NCBI GenBank assembly: GCA_902467875.1
Contig: CABQWP010000054.1
Location: 1-15,396, forward strand
Direction of reading: 5' to 3'
DNA: 15,396 bases
Origin: an uncultured Collinsella sp.
GTDB taxonomy: Bacteria > Actinomycetota > Coriobacteriia > Coriobacteriales > Coriobacteriaceae
The translations under genes and the position numbers were made by a program. The notes below the pieces were generated by a model. That model searched no databases and had not been told where the DNA came from. It was given only the letters and a program-made list of their open reading frames with translations. Positions 5,173 to 10,646 of the stretch are shown one piece after another. Every line of letters begins with the position of its first letter. Position 1 is the stretch's first letter.

Positions 5173-6228
5173 GTGGACGGGCACGTGCAACATGACGGCT
5201 TTGGCCGCGATATCAACTACCTGCGCATTGCCGTTACCGACAAGTGCAATTTCCGGTGCATTTACTGCATGCCGGCCGATGGCGTGGCGCCCCGCGCGCA
5301 TGACGAGCTGCTCAGTGCCGAGGAAATCGCCCGCTTTGTGCGCCTGGTGGCGGGGGAGGGCATTCGCCGCGTGCGTCTGACGGGCGGCGAGCCGCTGGTC
5401 AGCCGCCGTATCATCCCACTCATCCGCGACATCCGCGCGATCCCGCAGATCGAGGACATCTCGCTCACCACCAATGGCGCCCTGTTGCCCCAGCTGGCGC
5501 CGCAGCTCAAAGATGCCGGGCTTAACCGCGTCAATATCTCGCTCGACACACTCGACCCTACGCTCTTTGGAAAGATCACGCGCCTGGGTCGGCTCGAGCA
5601 GACCATGACCGGCATCGACGCGGCGCTGGCTTGGGGCTTTGAGCCCGTTAAGGTCAACTGCGTTGTGGTGCGCCGGCTCAACCAGGATGTGGCAGCCCTC
5701 GCACGGCTGACCGTCGACCGCCCCATCCACCTGCGCTTTATCGAATACATGCCCATCGGCGACGAGCGCACCAGCTCGCATTGCGCTGTGGACCCGCATG
5801 CGCCCACGCTCAATCCCGAGCTGTGGGACGCGAGCGATACCGTGCCGAGCGACGAGCTGCGGGCGCGCATCAATGCCGGGGCCGCCGCGACGGGACTGGG
5901 CGAGCTTGAACCGCTCGACATCAACGACGCTCCTGCCGGCGCGGGCCCTGCGCGCTATTGGCACTTTCCGGGCGCGGCGGGAACGGTTGGCTTTATTAGC
6001 GCCATGTCCAACCATTTTTGTGCGAATTGCAACCGTCTGCGCCTGACGGCCGATGGCAACGTGCGTCCGTGCCTGTTCAGCGACGCCGAGTATTCGGTGC
6101 GTGAGGCGCTGCGCCGTGGTGATGATATGCAGGTACTTTCGATTTGGCGCGATGCCGTGGCCCACAAACCGCAGGAACACGCGATAATTGAGGGCACGCA
6201 ACGATTTATGTCCCAAATCGGAGGATGA
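5173..6228 (+). CDS. moaA: GTP 3',8-cyclase MoaA
   Basis: Radical-SAM enzyme that rearranges GTP to 3',8-cyclo-7,8-dihydro-GTP, the first step of molybdenum cofactor synthesis. The N-terminal [4Fe-4S] cluster is held by C25, C29 and C32 in the CNFRCIYC motif; the SAM-binding GGEP is at 71 to 74. The second cluster that binds GTP uses C283, C286 and C300 (CANCNRLRLTADGNVRPC). The protein ends in MSQIGG, keeping the C-terminal Gly-Gly needed in MoaA for activity. At 351 residues it is slightly longer than E. coli MoaA, partly through an insertion around residues 200 to 230. The start is GTG at 5173, six bases after GGGGAGGG; no ATG lies in frame before the conserved RDINYLR segment. It is followed four bases later by moaC-mobB, so the two form an operon. 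Confidence 0.96.
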   Translation: MDGHVQHDGFGRDINYLRIAVTDKCNFRCIYCMPADGVAPRAHDELLSAEEIARFVRLVAGEGIRRVRLTGGEPLVSRRIIPLIRDIRAIPQIEDISLTTNGALLPQLAPQLKDAGLNRVNISLDTLDPTLFGKITRLGRLEQTMTGIDAALAWGFEPVKVNCVVVRRLNQDVAALARLTVDRPIHLRFIEYMPIGDERTSSHCAVDPHAPTLNPELWDASDTVPSDELRARINAGAAATGLGELEPLDINDAPAGAGPARYWHFPGAAGTVGFISAMSNHFCANCNRLRLTADGNVRPCLFSDAEYSVREALRRGDDMQVLSIWRDAVAHKPQEHAIIEGTQRFMSQIGG

Positions 6229-6232
6229 TCAT

Positions 6233-7531
6233 ATGGCCAAGAGCAGGTACGCCGATGCCACCAAGGCCGCTCGCAGGGCCGCGATGTCTGCCCATAAAGC
6301 CTCAGTCGCGACGAATGCTGGCAACGCCGACGCGTCCGCTCAGCCGACTGCCAGCGCTGCCACCGAGCCCGCCCGCGACGCCCGCCGCGACGAGCTGACG
6401 CACGTGGATGCCAAGGGCGAGGTGCGCATGGTCGACGTGTCCGACAAGGCCGAGACCCATCGCATTGCCATCGCCGAGGGCACCATCCTCATGCATCCCG
6501 AGACGCAAGCCATGGTGCTGCAGGACCGCGCCAAAAAGGGCGACGTGCTTGCCTGCGCGCGCGTGGCGGGCATCATGGCCATCAAACGCACGAGCGACAT
6601 CATCCCCATGTGCCATCCGCTGCTCATTACCAAGAGCAAGTGCGACATTGCGCCCATCGCTGCGGCGGGGACGCTGGCCGAGGACGTGCCCGAGGGCTGG
6701 GCGCCGGCGCGCGCGGACGGGCAGGTTGGCTTTCATGTACTGGTTACGGCCGGCGTGACGGGCAAGACGGGTATCGAGATGGAGGCCCTGACCGGCGCGA
6801 GCGCCGCGTGCTTGACCATCTATGACATGTGCAAGGCGGTCGATCGCGGCATGGAGATCGTTGACGTTCGCCTGCTGCACAAGGAAGGCGGCCGCTCGGG
6901 CGTGTGGGATCGTGCTGAGCGTCAGGTTGCTGCTGTTGAGGCCGTGGGAGCCGCGGGCGATGCACCTGCGAGCGCACCCGTCGTCGCGCCCGCAGCTCCC
7001 ACTCCGGCCGTCCCCGCGATCGCGTTTATCGGCTACCAAAACTCGGGCAAGACCACGCTCGTCGAGAAGGTTATCGCCGAGCTCACCCGCCGCGGCCTGC
7101 GCGTGGGTTCGCTTAAGCATCATGGGCATCACGGCTTTGATATCGATGTGCCCGCTAAGGATACGTGGCGCCATCACCAGGCCGGATCCAAGCACGTGGG
7201 CCTCATCTGCGCCACGCGCTGGGCGGAGTACGCCGACACGCGCGAGGAGGACGAGATGCCCGCGCGCGAGCTGCTGTCGCGCTACAACGATGTCGACGTG
7301 GTGATCATCGAGGGCTACAAGACCGAGGGCTTCGACAACATCGTCGTCGCGCGCTCCGGTGTCGACCGTCTGCGCGGCAAGAGCTCGCTCGACCTGGTCG
7401 ACGGTCACACGCTGGCCCTTGCCTGCAACGAGGCCCTGGCGCGTCAGGCCTTCGATGCTGGCTTCGCGACCCGAGCCATCAACATCAACGACGCCCGAGC
7501 CATCTGCGACCTGATTCAAGATCACCTTTAA
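6233..7531 (+). CDS. moaC-mobB: MoaC-MobB fusion: cyclic pyranopterin monophosphate synthase with GTP-binding adaptor
   Basis: A 432-residue two-domain protein. After a low-complexity, Ala-rich head (1 to 50), MoaC spans about 54 to 227: LTHVD, VRMVDVSDK, IPMCHPL (124 to 130) and the GIEMEALTGASAACLTIYDMCKA helix, then LLHKEGGRSG. MoaC turns the MoaA product into cyclic pyranopterin monophosphate. An Ala/Pro linker (about 236 to 261) leads to MobB: the P-loop GYQNSGKTT (267 to 275), SLKHHGHHGFDID, DTWRHHQAGS, and VVIIEGYK with its Walker B-like end. MobB binds GTP and assists MobA in making the guanine dinucleotide form. Start choice: ATG at 6233 has GGAGG eight bases upstream; the in-frame TTG at 6188 lies within moaA. 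Early and late steps of the pathway are thus joined in one chain; MoaE, MoaD, MoeA and MobA must be elsewhere. Confidence 0.94.
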   Translation: MAKSRYADATKAARRAAMSAHKASVATNAGNADASAQPTASAATEPARDARRDELTHVDAKGEVRMVDVSDKAETHRIAIAEGTILMHPETQAMVLQDRAKKGDVLACARVAGIMAIKRTSDIIPMCHPLLITKSKCDIAPIAAAGTLAEDVPEGWAPARADGQVGFHVLVTAGVTGKTGIEMEALTGASAACLTIYDMCKAVDRGMEIVDVRLLHKEGGRSGVWDRAERQVAAVEAVGAAGDAPASAPVVAPAAPTPAVPAIAFIGYQNSGKTTLVEKVIAELTRRGLRVGSLKHHGHHGFDIDVPAKDTWRHHQAGSKHVGLICATRWAEYADTREEDEMPARELLSRYNDVDVVIIEGYKTEGFDNIVVARSGVDRLRGKSSLDLVDGHTLALACNEALARQAFDAGFATRAININDARAICDLIQDHL

Positions 7532-7554
7532 GGGCCGGCTCGCTGCGCTGCCAT

Positions 7555-7594
7555 AACCTGCCAAATAGGGACAGGTTTGTTTTGGCAGGTTTTA
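7555..7594 (+). terminator. Hairpin terminator after moaC-mobB, of the GGGACAGG repeat type
   Basis: AACCTGCCAAA (7555-7565) pairs perfectly with TTTGGCAGGTT (7581-7591), followed by TTTAT. The loop contains GGGACAGG, the motif shared with the repeats at 7612 and 10152, so a dispersed repeat appears to serve as terminator here. Confidence 0.7.
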
Positions 7595-7611
7595 TCTGGG
7601 CAAACGTCATT

Positions 7612-7646
7612 TCCACCACAAAGGGGCCAGGCACCTTTGTGGTGGA
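7612..7646. repeat. REP-like hairpin (CACAAAGG arms)
   Basis: Arms of 13 bp (TCCACCACAAAGG at 7612-7624 with its complement at 7634-7646) around a 9-nt loop GGCCAGGCA. Related copies lie at 9201-9227 and 10152-10186. Such hairpins with a G-rich, CAGG-containing loop resemble repeats moved by REP-associated tyrosine transposases; no such gene is in the window. Confidence 0.8.
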
Positions 7647-7653
7647 TTTTGCT

Positions 7654-7690
7654 TTGGTAGATGTGTGGGACATGCCTTACAATCTACCAA
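7654..7690 (+). promoter_or_regulatory. Promoter of the MFS gene with overlapping inverted repeat
   Basis: TACAAT (7678-7683) is a strong -10 with TTGGTA (7654-7659) 18 bp upstream. The arms TTGGTAGAT (7654-7662) and ATCTACCAA (7682-7690) form a perfect 9-bp inverted repeat covering both boxes, which suggests a dimeric repressor. The transcript would begin near 7690 and carry a leader of about 130 nt. Confidence 0.55.
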
Positions 7691-7713
7691 GTAGTTCATA
7701 CTGAGCGAAAAAC

Positions 7714-7814
7714 GGAGAGAAGGGTCCTGATGCGTCCTTAATGTTTCATGCGGATAGATTGATTTGACAGACGGTGGCGAATGCCCGCTGTCCGCATTCG
7801 TATGAAACAAGGAG
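7714..7814 (+). promoter_or_regulatory. Structured leader with tiny upstream ORFs before the MFS gene
   Basis: A strong ribosome binding site (GGAGAGAAGGG, 7714-7724) precedes the 3-codon ORF ATG CGT CCT TAA (7730-7741). Its stop overlaps the ATG of an 8-codon ORF (7741-7767, MFHADRLI). That ORF contains TGTTTCATGCGGA (7742-7754), which can pair with TCCGC (7791-7795) and ATGAAACA (7802-7809), ending on the MFS ribosome binding site AAGGAG (7809-7814). A competing hairpin pairs CGAATGC (7778-7784) with GCATTCG (7794-7800). The layout fits translational attenuation, as in drug-inducible resistance genes; this role is inferred. Confidence 0.45.
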
Positions 7815-7819
7815 TCTCC

Positions 7820-9100
7820 ATGCTCGCCTCTCTTTTCTCAAAACCTCAATCATCGCTGTCCGCGCAGGCTAAACGCCTGGTGGCCATGCGCTTTCTCATT
7901 TACACCGGTTTTCAGACCAGCTACTTTATCGGCGTTATCGGAACACTCACCTATGCGGACGGCGCTTCGGTCGTCGCGACATCGCTGGCCGTCCTTTTTA
8001 TGAACGTATTCGTGATCTTGGGATCCTTTGCGGGTGGCGCTGCGCTCGACGCCTGGGGCCCGCGCCGTCATTTCTTGCTGAGCATCGTGGGCACGCTGGC
8101 AACCGGCGCGGCGATCCTCGCCTTTGGTAGCGCGACCGGCGTCATCCTGCTCGGAGCGGTGTTCCTGGGCTTTACGATGGGATTCGCTCAGCCCATTGCC
8201 ACGTCCTATCCGGCCTACCTCACCAACGACCCCGTCGAGCTCAAAGACATCAACTCCGCCATTGCCATGTTCTCAAACGTGAGTATCATCGTCGGCCCCA
8301 CGCTGGGCGGTTTTGTCGCGGCTGCTGCGTCGTCGCGCGCGGTGTTTGTGCTCATGATGCTCTTTACCGCGCTGGCGTTCATCGTCGGTTGGGGCTTTAG
8401 GCCGCAGACCAGCCATGTCGCCGGAGATGCGGATGCCGATTCGGCAGAGGAAGGGGAGCGTGCGGGACAAAGCTCCAACCCCAGCACGTCCGCCCGTGCC
8501 ACCTTCGCAGCCAGCATCAAGACAGTCTTCACCAACAGCGTCCTCGCGCTACTTTTCTGCATCATTTTTCTTTCGAACTTTGGCTACGGAGCCTTCGATC
8601 CGCTCGAGTCGTTTTTCTATCGTGATGTCCTACGCGTCGGCGTTGAGTGGATGGGCTGGCTCTCGTCGGCCTCGGGTGTGGGCGCGGTGCTGGGTGCCGT
8701 GCTCGCGCTCCGCTTGTCGCCGCACTTGGTCAACCTTAAAACGCTGCTCGTGGCGCTCATGTCCGTGGGTCTGGGAAGTTTGCTCTATGTGGGGACACCG
8801 TACGTGGGCGTAGCCCTCGTCGGACAGATTGCCCTGGGCGTGGCCTGGGGTGTCGTCAACCCGCTCCACAACACGATCGTGCAAACGACGGCCCCGCTCG
8901 AGCAGCTCGGCCGCGTCAACTCGGTCATGGGCTTTGGCAATATGTTCGCCGGCGTGGCCCCTCTGGCGGTTGCACCGTGGCTGGCGGCAACATTTGGCGT
9001 ACAACGGACACTCGTGGGGGCAGGCATGGTCGTGACGGCGGTTCCCGCGGCGCTGCTGCTGTTTGGACGCCGGCATTTGGATCGTGCCGCAAAGCAGTAA
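7820..9100 (+). CDS. MFS transporter (probable drug exporter)
   Basis: A 426-residue major facilitator superfamily protein with about twelve membrane segments. The first half has the loop 2-3 motif near GGAALDAWGPRRHFLLS, matching the MFS 'G..aDr.GrR..l' pattern with the aspartate and arginines kept. A charged central loop (about residues 206 to 232, DADADSAEEGER) separates the halves. The best family match by eye is the MFS_3/MefA-like group that exports macrolides or siderophores, but the substrate is unknown. I start at ATG 7820 because AAGGAG (7809-7814) precedes it by five bases; an in-frame ATG at 7781 would add 13 residues but has no good binding site. The leader (7714-7814) and inverted repeat at the promoter suggest tight control. 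A palindromic repeat begins directly after the stop. Confidence 0.88.
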   Translation: MLASLFSKPQSSLSAQAKRLVAMRFLIYTGFQTSYFIGVIGTLTYADGASVVATSLAVLFMNVFVILGSFAGGAALDAWGPRRHFLLSIVGTLATGAAILAFGSATGVILLGAVFLGFTMGFAQPIATSYPAYLTNDPVELKDINSAIAMFSNVSIIVGPTLGGFVAAAASSRAVFVLMMLFTALAFIVGWGFRPQTSHVAGDADADSAEEGERAGQSSNPSTSARATFAASIKTVFTNSVLALLFCIIFLSNFGYGAFDPLESFFYRDVLRVGVEWMGWLSSASGVGAVLGAVLALRLSPHLVNLKTLLVALMSVGLGSLLYVGTPYVGVALVGQIALGVAWGVVNPLHNTIVQTTAPLEQLGRVNSVMGFGNMFAGVAPLAVAPWLAATFGVQRTLVGAGMVVTAVPAALLLFGRRHLDRAAKQ

Positions 9101-9101
9101 A

Positions 9102-9164
9102 AACCATCACAACATTCAGCGAAAATCGCGATTTTGACGAAAAGCGTCGAATGTTGTGATGCTT
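9102..9164. repeat. Palindromic repeat, copy 3
   Basis: CATCACAACATTC (9105-9117) pairs perfectly with its complement at 9149-9161, with more pairing outside after one mismatch. The centre differs from copies 1 and 2 and holds a perfect 14-bp palindrome, AAAATCGCGATTTT (9122-9135). It starts just after the MFS stop and may double as its terminator. Confidence 0.82.
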
Positions 9165-9200
9165 TGCGACTCGGGCCAGGCCACCCTTCTGATCCGGCCA

Positions 9201-9227
9201 CCACAAAGGGGGCAGGCACCTTTGTGG
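9201..9227. repeat. REP-like hairpin, second copy
   Basis: CCACAAAGG (9201-9209) pairs with CCTTTGTGG (9219-9227) around the loop GGGCAGGCA. It differs from the 7612 copy by only a few loop bases and has shorter arms because the outer flank has diverged. Confidence 0.75.
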
Positions 9228-9254
9228 CGATCGGGTCCCAACGGCCTGCGCCTT

Positions 9255-9271
9255 GGTATACCATGTACACC
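9255..9271. promoter_or_regulatory. Dyad upstream of the HAD gene
   Basis: GGTATAC (9255-9261) and GTACACC (9265-9271) form an inverted repeat with one mismatch around CAT. The promoter itself is not clear: TATACC could be a -10 but no good -35 lies upstream. A regulator site is possible but weakly supported. Confidence 0.25.
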
Positions 9272-9317
9272 ATTTCCGACCACATTCAGCACCGCCGCAC
9301 AACCCAGAAAGGCCCCC

Positions 9318-10139
9318 ATGGACACCACCTTCAGCCACATCAAAGCCGTGTTCTGCGATATCGACGGCACGCTGCTCACGAGCCAGCACACAGTGTCCCC
9401 GCGCACCGTGGCGGCGATCCGCGCCCTGCGCGAGCGTGGCGTGCTCTTTGGCCTGTGCACCGGGCGCGACGCCCACGCGACCGAGGCCATGTACGAGCTC
9501 TGGGGCATCGAAGGCCTGGTAGACGTGCTCGTGGGCTGCGGTGGCGCCGAGGTCATTGACCGCGCGCACGACATCAACGAGCTGAGCTATCCGCTGCCGG
9601 GCGAGACCATCGCGCGCATCTGCAAGCACATGGCGGACCTTCCGGCAACGCCCGTCTGCCCCCGAGACGGCGTGTTCTACGTACCCGAGAGCAACGCGTG
9701 CGTCGAGCACCTGTCGCGCGTCGACGGCGTACCCTACCAGGTGATCGATTTTGCCGAGTTTTTGCGCGAGCCGCAGCCCAAGGTGATGTTTACCATGGCG
9801 CCCGAGGTAATGCCGCGGGTGATTGAGCGGGCGTCGACGTTTGCCGATAACACCGTTAAGGCGGCCGCTCTGCAAACCACGCAGCGGCTCTACGAGTTCA
9901 TGGATCCGCGCGTGTCCAAGACGCGCGGCCTTGTGCGCGTGGCGGAGCTCAACGACATGGAGCTCCAGGACATCTGCGTGTTTGGCGATGCGGACAACGA
10001 CACCTGCATGGTGGCCGACGCCGGCGTGGGTGTGGCCATGGCAAATGGCAGCGACGCCACTCGTGCCGCCGCCGACTTTGTAACCGCCAGCAACGACAAA
10101 GACGGCATCGCGATCTTTATCGAGGAACATTTGCTGTAG
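9318..10139 (+). CDS. Cof-type HAD-family phosphatase
   Basis: A 273-residue haloacid dehalogenase-superfamily hydrolase of the Cof/YbiV type, which removes phosphate from small phosphorylated metabolites in the cytoplasm. Motif I is DIDGT with nucleophile D14 and acid D16; motif II is T48 in LCTGRD; motif III is K201; motif IV is FGDADND with D224 and D228 binding Mg2+. The region between about 85 and 190 is the C2-type cap that sets the substrate, which cannot be named. Length is normal. The ATG at 9318 follows AGAAAGG by five bases and begins six residues before the first strand; an upstream in-frame extension to 9156 crosses a repeat and is not real. It stands alone between two REP-like hairpins. 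Confidence 0.92.
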   Translation: MDTTFSHIKAVFCDIDGTLLTSQHTVSPRTVAAIRALRERGVLFGLCTGRDAHATEAMYELWGIEGLVDVLVGCGGAEVIDRAHDINELSYPLPGETIARICKHMADLPATPVCPRDGVFYVPESNACVEHLSRVDGVPYQVIDFAEFLREPQPKVMFTMAPEVMPRVIERASTFADNTVKAAALQTTQRLYEFMDPRVSKTRGLVRVAELNDMELQDICVFGDADNDTCMVADAGVGVAMANGSDATRAAADFVTASNDKDGIAIFIEEHLL

Positions 10140-10151
10140 CGCCGGGGGAGA

Positions 10152-10186
10152 ACCACCGCAAAGGGGACAGGCTCCTTTGCGGTGGT
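10152..10186. repeat. REP-like hairpin, third copy (CGCAAAGG arms)
   Basis: ACCACCGCAAAGG (10152-10164) pairs perfectly with its complement at 10174-10186 around GGACAGGCT. Relative to the other copies the arms carry a compensated A-to-G and T-to-C pair, so the hairpin shape rather than the exact sequence is kept. It follows the HAD stop by 12 bases and may act as its terminator. Confidence 0.82.
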
Positions 10187-10525
10187 CTCAGGCGATTTGG
10201 GCGAATTGATGCCTAAAATCTGCGCGTAAATCCAAATATGGTTGTCTGAACATTACGCTTGTGACTACCGATGAGTTAAAGATATTCCCAGCAATTTAGT
10301 AGTCTATTCCTCCCGGTTAATGACCTTCCGTTCACGGTCGATTTTCAACCGTTCACAGGATGTTCGCTCTTGAGCAAAATGTTGTGCAAATAAATAAAAC
10401 GCTATTAAAAAACTGATAACTAGCTTAATTACCAGTAGAAATAGATATTTCATAGCGAATAAACGAAGGTTAATCCGAGCAAATGTCAAGAGAATTGAGA
10501 ATTCGCTACAAAACTATCGGTATTT
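10187..10525. other. AT-rich intergenic region upstream of the pilus genes
   Basis: About 340 bases much richer in A and T than their surroundings, with no supportable gene. A minus-strand ORF (10304-10489) with a hydrophobic stretch has no ribosome binding site and starts with TTG. The notable content is the direct repeat pair at 10327-10356 and the possible promoter after it (listed separately). The rest shows no clear structure. Confidence 0.6.
10327..10398 (+). promoter_or_regulatory. Possible LytTR-type regulator sites and promoter for the pilus operon
   Basis: TCCGTTCAC (10327-10335) and ACCGTTCAC (10348-10356) are 9-bp direct repeats with a 12-bp gap, 21 bp start to start. LytTR-domain regulators such as AgrA bind paired 9-bp repeats with a GTT core at this spacing. 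TTGAGC (10370-10375) and AATAAA (10393-10398), 17 bp apart, could be the responding promoter, giving a leader of roughly 240 nt to the pilin start. Confidence 0.35.
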
Positions 10526-10555
10526 TTGCTTAGATGTTCAAACAATCGTTACAAT
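10526..10555 (+). promoter_or_regulatory. Probable proximal promoter of the pilus operon
   Basis: TTGCTT (10526-10531) and TACAAT (10550-10555) are 18 bp apart; the -10 matches five of six consensus bases. An overlapping second candidate is TATAAG (10562-10567). The transcript would start 80 to 85 bases before the pilin ATG at 10645. Confidence 0.5.
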
Positions 10556-10616
10556 ATGTACTATAAGCGTGTGCAATTGCAGGTTGCGCAGATACGTTTG
10601 ATAGTGAAAGAGCAAG

Positions 10617-10646
10617 ATCGCGGTCTCTTGGGGAGGAGACATCGAT
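10617..10646 (+). promoter_or_regulatory. Strong ribosome binding site within a hairpin at the pilin start
   Basis: GGGGAGGAG (10630-10638) lies six bases before the ATG at 10645. GTCTC (10623-10627) pairs with GAGAC (10636-10640), and outside it ATCG (10617-10620) pairs with CGAT (10643-10646), which includes part of the start codon. The hairpin could limit translation. The strength of this site fixes 10645 as the start. Confidence 0.5.

Noticed and set aside
4261..6216. A 651-codon open frame on the minus strand across the nuclease-like gene and moaA.
   Set aside because: It is antisense to two well-supported genes, spans the intergenic palindrome, and reads as His/Arg/Ala-rich sequence without any domain, as expected for an antisense frame of GC-rich codons.
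8925..10130. A 401-codon minus-strand open frame across the end of the MFS gene and the HAD gene.
   Set aside because: It runs through two repeats and is antisense to the clear HAD motifs; composition is that of a shadow frame.
10304..10489. Small minus-strand ORF with a hydrophobic stretch that could be a 49 to 61-residue membrane peptide.
   Set aside because: No ribosome binding site precedes either the TTG at 10489 or the ATG at 10453, and AT-rich DNA readily encodes hydrophobic runs by chance.
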